In this document: positions 23,775 through 59,089 of the stretch, one piece after another
How positions within the stretch are numbered: position 1 is the stretch's first letter
Layout: every line of letters begins with the position of its first letter
Assembly (NCBI GenBank): GCA_009760855.2
Contig: WPIO01000080.1
Location: forward strand, 865,001 to 929,000
Length of the DNA: 64,000 bases
Direction: 5' to 3'
Source of the DNA: Cristatella mucedo
Taxonomy: Eukaryota; Bryozoa; Phylactolaemata; Cristatellidae
Program-made: the position numbers and the translations under genes
The notes under the pieces: model-generated
The model's database searches: none
Seen by the model: only the letters and a program-made list of their open reading frames with translations
Told to the model about the DNA's origin: nothing

Positions 23775-24504
23775 GTGAGCGTAGTGACATGCCGAGGCCC
23801 GTGCTGGCCGCGTAGTCCACCTCGACGGCAATCTTGCAACTCAAGCGCTCGCTGGGACGCAAACGCCCGGACGATCTGGCAGATGCTTTGGGACTTTTGG
23901 TGCTTGTGCCACCTTGGAGCGTCCTTCGATCGAGCAAGCGGACCCCTTACTCTGCTCACGGCAAGCTCGTGAAGACTAAGCGCTCACCTTTGGACGCGTT
24001 CAGATAGCTTATAGTGTCCCCTGTCTGGCCGTCTGCCCCAATCGACCCTCGATCCTTATATTGCTTTTAGTGGAGCAGTGTGGCATCAAGATGGTGGGCG
24101 CAGGCTACTTCGCGACGCCACTCTACCCGCAGCTCGTCTCCGACGGGAGCTTTACGTGCTTCTGGCAGCTGTCGGCCATCTACGTCGGCCAGACTGTCAA
24201 ACTCGACCTGAGCGGCCTTCAGGTCGCCAGCCACCAGACGACTTTGGCAGCGCCCGACTGCAGTGACGAGTACGTTGCTGTGGCAGACGCCAAAGGTCAC
24301 GTTGTGAGGTAGGGGCACCGCTTCGTCGCCTGTTGCTTCCTCGTCCATCGATCGCCCTGCGATCGTATGGTCTTCACTCTGAGGCTCAGGCACAGAGCTG
24401 GCTGTGGCGCTGAGAAACCAAGCGACACAGAAACTCTTGAAACCCGGCGACACGGGATTGAGTAGAGTGCGAGCATACACCCACACACACACACACCCAC
24501 ACAC

Positions 24505-24558
<54 letters not shown>

Positions 24559-25657
24559 ATACATATATGCTTGGCAGTGTAGCCGGTTTAGTCTAGGAGA
24601 CGGCAATAGAGCATCGATTATATATAGGTTTCGAAATTCAACCGATCACATTCTGCGCCTCCCCTCTGCAAATGGTTGGGGCCGATAGGGCAGTACTCTT
24701 CCGTTGGGCCATATTAGATCCTTTGGGCTGAACTTTGCCCTTTGGATGAGAGCTTGTGCAGCTTGTGCAGCACGACTTTCTTCCCTTTGGCGCAGGCGCT
24801 GAGGACACGACCTTGTAGGAGGTGTTCATGCCGTTGTCACGACGTAGTAGACGAGGCGACGCCTTCTGACGGACTATTTGGCCACGTGTCGGCTTCGTGG
24901 CGAGCACCCGTCGGCTTAAGGCCCCTGGATCAACTGGCGATTACCATGACCTGCTGAATTAAGAGCTTCGCCTTTCGGCAAATTTCGGTACGAAATCCTG
25001 GATGAGAAAGAGGGAGGCGTGCCAGCCGGCCCATGTGCCGATTGGTTTCTTTGCATTTTCCAGAAAAACACTGGCCCTTCCTCGTGCAGCTAAGCTAGAC
25101 CATGGTGGGGCACATTCTAATTATATCGCAATAAGATATTACCGCACCCGAGACTCCCTTTTCACAACAATCGCTGACAGCACATTCCGACCGCATACAT
25201 AATCGTTTAAACGAAACCTCAAGCTCTCTCTAACGTCGTTGCCTGCATGCGTCAGTAGCTGTTGCGTTTCTCGCGCAAGCTTTAGCTTTCCGATTGATGT
25301 CTGAAGACACACTGAATGTTACCTGCACACATTCTCCAACCGACTGCTGTAGCGGTTCTCTACCGTTTCTAGGTATTGCAGCCCGCAGGAGGAGCCGATT
25401 CTCGTGGGTGAAAATGTCTACGTATGGGCTTCCGGTCATGGGTCCCCGTTCGGGTTGGAAGCCAGCTTCACATCATTGTTTCAACAACCGACATGGAACC
25501 CACCAGCGCCAGGTAATCGCGACCGTTCACGGTCTCTCTTTCTCGGTCTCTCGCTTGCTCTTTCTCAATCGCTCTCTCTCCCTCTTGTGCTCGTTTTCTC
25601 ACTTGCTCGCTCTCTTGCTTACTCTCTCTGTCTCTCTCTTTCGCTAACTTGCTCCCT

Positions 25658-25697
<40 letters not shown>

Positions 25698-27282
25698 CTA
25701 TACATCTCTTGCACTCGCTCGCTCTCTCTTTCCCTCCCCTCTCTTTCCCTCCCCTCTCTTTCCCTCCCCTCTCTTTCCCTCCCCTCTCTTTCCCTCCCCT
25801 CTCTTTCCCTCCCCTCTCTTTCCCTCCCCTCTCTTTCCCTCCCCTCTCTTTCCCTCCCCTCTCTTTCCCTCCCCTCTCTTTCCCTCCCCTCTCTTTCCCT
25901 CCCCTCTCTTTCCCTCCCCTCTCTTTCCCTCCCCTCTCTTTCCCTCCCCTCTCTTTCCCTCCCCTCTCTTTCCCTCCCCTCTCTTTCCCTCCCCTCTCTT
26001 TCCCTCCCCTCTCTTTCCCTCCCCTCTCTTTCCCTCCTATCTCTTTCCCTCCTATCTCTTTCCCTCCTCTCTCTTTCCCTCCTATCTCTGTCTCGCTCTC
26101 TCCTCGTTGTCACTGTGAGTGGCCATTTCTCAGTGGCGATTGCTCAAGGCTTGTCCGAGCTGCACAGCTACCACGCACTTATCCTGCCAACTCCTTCATA
26201 CCAGTCACTCTTAGTTTGCCTGGTCACGTGCCCAGCCAATCGCATTACCTCTCCGTCGCACTTCCTCCTGCAGCCCCACGCCCACTTCTGGAAAGGTGGC
26301 AGCGACCTAGGTGGCAACGGGGACGGGCCGGCGCGATTACAAGTATAATAAAGGTCACCTGACGACGAGCTTTGCTAACTATTTCCTTTAAAGTTTGCGG
26401 AGGTCGTCTGAAGGCACCGGCTACGTTTGGCACGCCCGACTATCCCAGTGTGTATCCGAGAGCTCGAACTTGCTTCTGGCTGACCTCGGCGCCCAGTGCC
26501 GACCGCCCGGTGACCCTCGCCTTCGATACGTTCGGCGTCGGCCGAAATGGCTCGTCGTGCGAGGGCACATACGTCACGGTGTGGACGAGCGAGCAGGGGC
26601 TGTTCGGACGGTGAGCTGAGGCGCCTCTCCTTGTCTTCGCCCCGAGCCGTGTCTAGCTTTCTTAGCCCCGTCGGCCGCAGGTGAAGGCGAAGGCCTTCCC
26701 TGTGGCAGCAAAGTGAGGCGAGACCGAGCAACCCGACTGTCCGAATGGCGTGCACCGTTAAAGGTTGTGCGGCGACAGCCTGCCGGTGAACGTCACCACA
26801 CGAGCCTTCCTCTTCATCCTTTTCTCCAGCGACGGCAACGATGACAACAAGCCCGGCTTTATCGCCAGGTTGACAACCAGTGAGTCGTATGAGCCGCCTG
26901 AGGGCGTCCTCTGCTGCTCAGGAGCGAAAGCTGCTGCAAATGAGAGCTCAGGCTGCAGCCGCCGCCTAATAGGACCGCCCTCTTTCATGCGACGCTCTCT
27001 TCCCTTTTAGACGGCGTGAATCTATCGACGCCGGGCGTTGGTGGTGGCAGCACGGTGTCACCTGGTCCTCTCTCAACGACTGCGGATAGAACATCGATTG
27101 CTAACGCCGGGGGAAGCAGCACAGCTGCGACGACTGTCAGCGACCTACCGGTGACTCAGCCGCCGACTTCAACGTCGCAGCCTTCGAAGGGCAGCACAGC
27201 CGAATCTACTACGCCGGCCCGAAGGTTGCGGTGTGGCAAGCGCTCGCCGGCCACTGCGAGCGAGCCGATCTCGACTGCGTGA
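23294..27282 (+). CDS. Secreted pro-protein with two CUB domains (complete gene, six exons)
   Basis: Six exons (23294-23774, 24071-24308, 25373-25512, 26394-26610, 26764-26879, 27011-27282) join with matching phases 1,2,1,2,1 into 488 codons including TGA. Order: basic N-terminus, hydrophobic signal core at residues 55-71, propeptide, RRRKR at 154-158 (proprotein convertase site), CUB1 (Cys164, 190, 224, 242), CUB2 (Cys288, 313, 342, 361), Ser/Thr/Pro-rich tail (399-487). Both domains have the canonical four cysteines. CUB domains bind proteins or glycans outside the cell, often with calcium. The partner is unknown here. The likely fate is secretion with convertase cleavage to a mature form starting at Gln159. 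No transmembrane segment or enzyme domain is visible. A poly(A) signal lies 455 bp past the stop. An alternative start is Met20 (23351). Confidence 0.9.
24071..24308 (+). CDS. CUB gene exon 2: first part of CUB1
   Basis: The acceptor is TTGCTTTTAG. The exon encodes [26 protein letters not shown] and CSDEYVAV, the beta-sandwich pattern of a CUB domain with three of its four cysteines. The donor is GAG/GTAGGG in phase 2. Confidence 0.92.
24481..24568. repeat. CA/TA microsatellite in CUB intron 2
   Basis: A (CA)n stretch at 24481-24504 is followed by (TA)n at 24508-24568, with CATA interruptions continuing to 24567. Confidence 0.95.
25373..25512 (+). CDS. CUB gene exon 3: end of CUB1 and linker
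   Basis: The acceptor is CCGTTTCTAG. The split Arg codon completes correctly and the exon gives [18 protein letters not shown] and GLEASFTS, with the fourth CUB1 cysteine, then a Pro-rich linker. The donor is CCAG/GTAATC in phase 1. Confidence 0.9.
25520..26095. repeat. 15-bp pyrimidine minisatellite in CUB intron 3
   Basis: A pyrimidine-rich lead-in (CTCTCTCT runs to about 25735) leads into a nearly perfect tandem array of CTCTCTTTCCCTCCC from about 25726 to 26095. There are some 20 identical units and a few TAT-variant units at the right end. It occupies much of the intron between exons 3 and 4 and puts a long polypyrimidine strand in the transcript. It is open in all frames on both strands but is non-coding. 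Confidence 0.95.
26394..26610 (+). CDS. CUB gene exon 4: first part of CUB2
   Basis: The acceptor is CTTTAAAG. The exon encodes [36 protein letters not shown] and [11 protein letters not shown]. The donor is GGACG/GTGAGC in phase 2. Confidence 0.93.
26764..26879 (+). CDS. CUB gene exon 5: end of CUB2
   Basis: The acceptor is CGTTAAAG. The exon encodes [13 protein letters not shown] and [10 protein letters not shown], then [10 protein letters not shown], the typical CUB C-terminal half. NVT is a potential N-glycosylation site. The donor is ACCA/GTGAGT in phase 1. Confidence 0.93.
27011..27282 (+). CDS. CUB gene exon 6: Ser/Thr/Pro-rich tail and stop
   Basis: The acceptor is CTTCCCTTTTAG. It encodes 89 residues dominated by Ser, Thr, Gly and Pro, a probable O-glycosylated tail, ending [19 protein letters not shown] and TGA. 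An unused donor cannot be excluded, but the poly(A) signal at 27737 supports this as the last exon. Confidence 0.8.
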
Positions 27283-27736
27283 CTGACGCAAGCAGAGGTC
27301 GAAGTGGCCGACGGCGGGCCAGCTGCCTCAGCCAAGACTATTGTGCCTACCTCGCTGGCGGGGTGTCGCGCTCAATTATTTCTCGGTTGCCAGCGAGCGA
27401 ACGCTTCCCGACTGTCGCCGGCCGATATCCTTGGCTTTGGCAGGTTGTCGTCTGCTCGCGAGCCGCGTCGGTCGAATGGGCGAGTGATGTGCGAAATATA
27501 GACGCAGAAACACCGATCAGGCATGTCCAGCTTGTTCAGTCGAGGAACGAGCGTGTCCAGTCGAAATACCGATAGGCCCGAAGGTGGCTCAGTAACCTTC
27601 AATCCGACCTCGATCTCCAACCTGCCACTTGCATAGTGGCGCATGCTCTGCCACTCGCTTTCTGTAGCGGCTCGCGAGCACGCCTTGCTCGGTTCGTCCG
27701 TCCTCGAGTGGAGAGGTCATGGAGCCGTCGGTGCCC

Positions 27737-27742
27737 AATAAA
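27737..27742 (+). promoter_or_regulatory. Poly(A) signal AATAAA of the CUB gene
   Basis: A canonical AATAAA lies 455 bp after the stop, followed by a T/G-rich stretch (GTCTGCCTTTGTCG at 27768). It implies a 3' UTR of about 480 bp. Confidence 0.6.
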
Positions 27743-27762
27743 AACGCTGCTGTAACCGCACG

Positions 27763-29027
27763 ATGTCTGCCTTTGTCGCTTCCAGAGGCTCACGTCCTCT
27801 TTTCGTCCTCCTCCTCGCCTCCTCGCTCGCTTGCTCATTCTCGACCACATTCTTGCTTGCTCTTAATTCTCGCTCACTCTTATTCTCTTTCGCTCGCCCA
27901 TTCTCGCTCGCTTTCCTTCTCGATCGCATTCTTGCTCGCTCACTCATTCTCTCGCTCACTCATACTTTCGTCCTCACTCTCTTGTCGGACGCATTCTGTG
28001 TCCTTTTCTGGCTGCTGCCAGTAGCTGGAGAATACAACAGCTGTGCTCAGGCTCAGCGGCCGTGCCAGGCCGAGACCTGGCTGCAGCTCATCATTCGTTC
28101 TGCCAGCCTCTTTGGCAACAAGCTCGGGGTTGTCAGCAGCTCGCCCTGACGAGGACCGCACGTCATCCGTCAAGTAGTGCTGCCACCTCAGCACAATGAG
28201 ACCGTGACACGGTAGCGACGAGGCGAAACCTTCGCCGTGTAAGCAAGCAGCTGGGCGGTGCAGCTGTCGGTCGGCTTAATCCTCCGGCTTAAGCCCATCG
28301 CCCTGGGCGAACGACTGGGGCAGCTGGGGGAGGGCTGCCCGAGAGGCTCCTCCCATTTGGTTCTGCCCTGTGGTGGGGCCTGCGGCAGAGTCCGCTCGAA
28401 CGTGCCTTTTGCCCACGACGATGACTTGTTTGGACCATTGGATGCCACTTTGCCTGCCCCAAGCCCCCCTCCCAGTTTGCCTGCCCCACCCCGTTTGCTT
28501 CCGGAGGCTCGATCTGCCTGCGGAGAGCTCAAAGAGAGCTGAGCTCCCTGCTGAGCTGGGAGCTCATCTTAGACGAACGAACGGTGCCTTGGCGAGCTCA
28601 TTCGAGGTTTCACACGTTTCTCGGGGCGCCAGCAACATGATTTTCCCGTTTTTGGCGACATCACTTAAGCACACGGCCAAAGATGCATGCACATTCTGGC
28701 CGGAGAGCCCCCCTCCCCCGTCAGGTTAGGTTTCCGAGAACGCAGGCTGGGCAAAGTGACTAAAGTGTCCTTAAACCAGGATGTCAGTTAAATTTTCAAA
28801 TAAGACTGAAGGGGCGGCATCGAGGGGCGTGGCTTCAATGCCCAACTTTGCTACGCGGCTACGAATTAGCGTGTGACAATTTGTCTGTCAATCAATCAGT
28901 CTTGGAGTCGAGTGCTGGCTTCCGATGCAGAGGCAGGAAAGTGCAGCGCTCGTCTCCATTTTGGGGGAAATGATTTTAAATGGGCATTAGAGCTTTCCTG
29001 GGCTGAGTTCGGAATCTCATAGGTGTA
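27763..29027. other. Intergenic stretch, nothing firmly assigned
   Basis: Bases 27,800-27,990 are low-complexity (repeated CTCGCTC/TTCTCGCTC). A short frame after a plausible acceptor (CTGCCAGTAG at 28,014-28,023) and a frame at 28,258-28,542 look moderately protein-like (SHLVLPCGGACGRV). I recognise no family and see no matching exons. Confidence 0.4.
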
Positions 29028-30170
<1,143 letters not shown>

Positions 30171-30480
30171 TGACTTTCATTATTGGTTTATTATAAATTG
30201 TAGATACTATTTATTAATATCAATAGTTTTATTATTTATAGGTATTATAACTTAATTTAATATAATATATTTATTTATAAGTTATATATTTTAATTTTAT
30301 TTTATATAATTTTTTTTATATATAATTTTAATTTATAATTAATCAATTTACAATATATTAAAGGTATTATGATTTATTCATTCATTCGTCATTGTTTTTT
30401 ACTTTATTTATTACTTATTTACTTTACTCTATTCATTAGCTATTTGCATTTACTTCACTTCGTTGACACAGCACTTTCTT
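30171..30480. repeat. AT-rich low-complexity stretch
   Basis: About 300 bp consists almost entirely of A and T (TTATATATTTTAATTTTATT-type sequence). It is sharply different from the GC-rich flanks. No gene is visible. Confidence 0.7.
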
Positions 30481-32478
30481 CGTCACTCATTCTTTACTGC
30501 ACGTCGGTTACTTTACATTAAGCCAAGATGGCCCCGGCTTCTCCTCCTCCTCGCCTGCGATGGCTGCACGACGCTTGCACCTTTTAGCAAGCCTGTGTGC
30601 GTATTCTTGCAGCCAAGCACGTCCAGCTCTGCCGAGGCAGCCTCAGCGTGCTTTAGTCAGAGTTAGCCGACGTCTAGCGGGAAAGGCATGGCCGAAATGT
30701 CGGCTGTGTCTGTGAAAAAAATTCTCCTTCGTAGCACCCACGAAGTCTTTGTGGGTGCTACAGAACGAGATGCATTGCATTACATCTGCAATCAATCGGG
30801 CATATCGAAACAGACTCATCCGACTCGGACAGCGACACGGTAGGGAATGCCGGGAATGTCTCGCCGGCACCAGCTGTCACTGCTTGGTACCTCACAGCAA
30901 GCTGCCTTGTCGCCTCGGAGACGTACAGACGTCAGAGTCGGTGCTGAGTAAGCTGCTGCACGGGCGATTGCAAATGCCACATCCCCGGCTGGGCGGGCGA
31001 ATAGCTTAGCTGTGACCAAGTCCGCGGTGATGTCAGAACTTGAATCAGCAACGAATTTCTCAACCCAGGCGACAGCAGAGACCACGCCCACCGAGACACA
31101 GTCTGCAAAAATCATTCCCAGCAGCTGCAGCCAAGCACCTAACTTGGTAACAGGGCCTCATGGTCTCACCCAGATGTAAGCTTAGCAGGGTAGGCCCAGC
31201 TCCAGAGCTGGGTCTCTGCAGCAAGCTCAAACGTAGCAAATGCAGACTGAGACGGCGACAAGTAGTGGCAGGATGATTAAGCTCCGCCTCCCTCCGCCTT
31301 CGTCAGCACAAGGGAGCGCTTACAGACGAGCCCCGCGAGTTGTCTGGAGAGCAAGCTAGCCTCGTACCAGCAAGAAGAAGAAATGCAGAGTGCCATTTGG
31401 TGCCTTCCACTGCCCTTTGGCTGTACCAACTCTGCTTAGACCAGCCAGGCTTGTAACAAACAGTTCTGAGCGGAGACTAGCCTTCGTTATCCGGCAGTGG
31501 CTTGTACAACTGCTCCCGCTTGGTAGCAACAGAGATCTCGGAGACGTGTGAGGGTGGGTCGTACAGTTTTTCGTTTGGTGGTAAATGAAAATGGAGCAGC
31601 GGCTTGCTATCAGGGAACGATCGGTATCTGCTGCCTCCTACTCAAAGGAGCTGCCACTCGCTGCTGAAGAAGTAGAAGGAGGGGAGGACAGCGGCGCTAA
31701 AAGAGGAGGCCGAGCTCTTGCAGTCAGTTCTACAGACGATCTCATCCCTTGCATGACGTGGATACAAGGCAGCATCCACGGCAGGCTATCTATGGGTCAG
31801 TTCCTGATTCGCCTGTTTCCTCGGAAGTCTCGGATCAATTAGAAGACGTAAACTGCCCGACCGAAATCCCTCGTAGCCAACCGAAACGAGACTCCACAGC
31901 AACACTTATCCTAAAGCGTGACCTCACATGTGTGAGAGCTTAAGCTGTTCCCTTAAGCTTAAGTGTAAGAAAGCTTAAACCCATCCAGGTGGAAGGCGCC
32001 GGAAGCTGGAGGCTCTTCTAGTTTATAGGGTATAAACGGGCCTACAAAAGCATCGAAAAAGCAATGAGCATCAAACTGCCAGGTGATTACAATCTGAGAA
32101 GGCCATACCTAACAATGCAAGCCAACAATAGACAACGGCCTTCGGCAGGGCGTAGCCACTGTAACAGTGCTTCCTTGCATCTGCTTCAACGATGCAGTAA
32201 GAATATGCTGCGCTCCTAGCATCACGGGACTGCCTCACGGCATCGCTCGAAAAGGATGAGTGTGTGTGTGATCAACAAGCATCGCTTTGCTCTACTGCAG
32301 CCCTAGCCAACACAACAGTGTGCCAATGCTATCGTAAAGGTATTGAGGAAGACAGATCTGTATCTGGTCATCATCAGGTTTGCTTGGCTTGTGGTGGCAG
32401 CTATCTGCATGTCACGCTAACCATTTTATTCTTGTTGTGTATCGAAAAATAAACTAGAAGCAAAAAATTTGGACCCTG
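30481..32478. other. Intergenic, no gene recognised
   Basis: Mixed-composition sequence with only short overlapping frames on both strands. None has a family motif or consistent splice sites. No LINE or SINE fragment was recognised. Confidence 0.45.
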
Positions 32479-32539
<61 letters not shown>

Positions 32540-32541
32540 TT
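32479..32541. repeat. TA microsatellite
   Basis: (TA)n with one CATA interruption. Confidence 0.95.
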
Positions 32542-32595
32542 CTGTTTGCTCGGCCGAAGTGGCAGAACACGATGAATCTGCACAGAAAGTCTCAA

Positions 32596-32601
32596 TTTAT
32601 T
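32596..32601 (-). promoter_or_regulatory. Candidate poly(A) signal for ABCC10
   Basis: TTTATT on the plus strand (AATAAA on the minus strand) lies about 690 bp after the ABCC10 stop codon. It is the nearest canonical hexamer I found downstream of the gene. Its use is unproven. Confidence 0.3.
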
Positions 32602-33087
32602 TGCAAGTAGGTAGATATCAATTACGCCCAAGCAAAAATCGAAAAGCATGGGGCTCAGGGTCACAGCTCCGTCACACACTACTATGCCGCGACCCTGATG
32701 CTGCGCCAGCCAGCCGAGCTAATCACGAGCTCCTCCTTCCAAGAGCTGCCCGCTGCCGTGTGCGTGATGTGTGATTAATTTCTCGTTACTGTCTAGACGC
32801 AGATGCACAAGGTTGAGTGCCAAGTCAATCGGAAGGCCGAGCCCGGCTCTGCACGACCGAGTGTCGATTGCACAACAATCCAGAAGGACCCACAGAGATC
32901 TGGAACGACCTTGAGAGATCTGGAACGACGCGGTCTCTACGAGAACGACACGTGGAGATCGCGAGTAGAATCACCTGAAACGAGAGCGAGAATAGACCAA
33001 GCGAGAATAAGCAGGAAGAAGACGAGGATAGATGCTGAACAGACTCGAGGCACGACCAGCAATACCCGACCGCTGAAGCCGCTGAGC

Positions 33088-33168
33088 GGTAGGGCGGCAA
33101 TCAGCAATTGAAAAAGATAAGGCGGCAATCAGCTATTAAATAAGCTAATGTAGCAATCAGCAATTAAA
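33088..33168. repeat. Three tandem copies of a ~30-bp unit
   Basis: GGCAATCAGCAATTGAAAAA, GGCAATCAGCTATTAAATAA and AGCAATCAGCAATTAAACC follow each other just downstream of ABCC10. Confidence 0.75.
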
Positions 33169-33287
33169 CCGTCGGCCGAACCCCGAGTGCAGCTTCCCCC
33201 CCAGTCGAGCTTGAGGTCAACGGCGCTACGAGTACCACGCCCAGTTCGACAGGAGGGCTTCGGAACAGCACTGCTCCGAAGCGAAGC

Positions 33288-57360
<24,073 letters not shown>

Positions 57361-57627
57361 CTGCAGCGGCAGAGTGAGCTGTTGCTGCTGTGGCGGTGCT
57401 TCGCTGGTCGTGTCACGTGACCAGTGCACCCCCCCCCCAGTATGTGGCTGTAACGTTAAGCTAAACGTACAGCATAAACATATGTACAAATCATCTCACA
57501 AAACTCTCTGCTTCTGAGACGCCTAAAACAGCTCTAGTTAAGCTGGCAATACGAGGACAGGAAAATTCGGCAGCAATATGGTAACAATAAAATATAATAA
57601 ATAAATTGTTCTTAAAATAAGCGAATG

Positions 57628-57630
<3 letters not shown>

Positions 57631-57670
<40 letters not shown>
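57631..57670. repeat. TA microsatellite
   Basis: (TA)n of about 20 units in AT-rich surroundings (57,560-57,730). Confidence 0.95.
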
Positions 57671-57674
<4 letters not shown>

Positions 57675-58228
57675 GATAACATGTGAAATTATCAATATAA
57701 TAAAAATGATTATCATAATAATTGAATTTGCCGTCTGGTGCACTGCACAATGCTTGTTTTAATCGAATAGCAGCTGTATCTTAGTGTGTGTCGGTATATG
57801 GCAGTGTATCCCAGTTATTCCTGTGACCCTAGCATGCGGCCAGGATCCTATAGCTCGGGCATTTGCAGGGGCTGTGACAGATAGGCTGTGGGGCAGGGAA
57901 GCCGACCGGCCATCTGACGTCACATGATGCCAATTTCTATCGGGTCGAGCGAGAGCCTGGGAAAAATCCGAAATTAAGCTCCTGGTGCCAGTGCATGGTC
58001 ACATGGTGTGGACTTGAGCAAGCAATTTTAGGGGGGTGGGGCCAGCGCCACACTGTCCAGCGGTGTCAAAGCAGCAGCCGCGACCGGACGACGAAGCAGC
58101 AGGACGACGATGGGGTATAATTTCCCATAAACCCATAGCATCTCGACAGGCTGTTCCTATAAAAAAAATCTTATGTCCTCGCCAGACGCTTTGTCCGACG
58201 TCGTGGCTACATACATATGGCTATATAA

Positions 58229-58538
58229 TCCCGACTTGTGTCAGAACATCCCCTGACTTGACCACATTTAAAAAGAACTTAAAAAAACACGCCTATTTAG
58301 GACAGCATTTAGTGGGTCTCTGTGATTCGTCCTTGATGTGCTTATGCACGCTGACACTGTGCATGCTGCCACTAACCACATTTGCATGCTGACCCTGTGC
58401 ATGTCACCCCTAACCATATTATTCATTTCGTTTGTTTTTCAAGCATGATTTTACTTACCATTCAATTGCATTTCACATTACAGCAAATGTAAAGCGCCTA
58501 GAGAGAGATTAAGTTCTCTGAGGGCGCTTTATTAAGTG

Positions 58539-58592
<54 letters not shown>
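58229..58592 (+). mobile_element. LINE family A 3' end with long (TTA)n tail
   Basis: It starts in the C-terminal coding end (CCGACTTGTGTCAGAACATC), runs through the 3' UTR (GCCACTAACCACATTTGC) and TAAAGCGCCTAGAGAG, and ends in about 17 uninterrupted TTA units (58,541-58,591). The long pure tail suggests a relatively young insertion or later expansion. Confidence 0.88.
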
Positions 58593-58947
58593 GACCGAAC
58601 CACAGCAACGACAGCAGCAAAAGTGAAAAGAGTCGTCGATCGAGCTCTTCGTTTGTTCGTACCGAGAGCAGCCAGCTGCAAGGTTACTAGCTCGCAACTG
58701 CAGACACAGGGCCTGATGCAATAACTCGATGGCCTTTGGGATTAGAGGTCATCGACCATCGACCTACACTTCAATGACGGCTGTAAAGGAGCAAGCAGAC
58801 ATATGCAATGGAATGAAATATATCTCTATCTGTGACTCCACGAAGCGGCCAGTCCTACGTGTGACTTGCACTCGCGAGGCACGCACCCTTCTGAACGCCA
58901 GCATCCAGCAGTCAACAGCTGGAGTGCCTGCGCACAAGAGCCAGAGT

Positions 58948-59028
58948 GCCACGTGCGAGGCCACGTGCGAGGCCACGTTCGAGGCCACGTGCGAGGCCAC
59001 GTGTGAGGCCACGTGCGAGGCCACGTGC
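58948..59028. repeat. Seven 12-bp units, six with CACGTG
   Basis: Tandem GCCACGTGCGAG units; the third reads CACGTT and the fifth has TGAG. Each intact unit carries a CACGTG E-box core. The array lies about 60 bp from the truncated end of a LINE. Confidence 0.9.
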
Positions 59029-59089
59029 TCAGATCCTACATCCTCGTCCCGAGGCTTCGCTTTTGCTAGCGATGGCCTTGCTTACACTT

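Noticed and set aside
22948-23960. Minus-strand frames of 65-125 residues opposite CUB exon 1
   Set aside because: They are shadows of the GC-rich plus-strand exon. The plus frame has a signal peptide, convertase site and phase-matched donor.
27228-27575. Frame with RYPWLWQVVV resembling the start of a trypsin-like domain
   Set aside because: It lacks the IVGG activation motif, the catalytic His/Asp/Ser blocks and splice support, and it falls in the exon 6 and 3' UTR region of the CUB gene.
27940-28542. Candidate extra exons of the CUB gene
   Set aside because: They lie beyond the poly(A) signal at 27,737 and I found no donor/acceptor pair that keeps the frame. They are kept only as an unassigned stretch.
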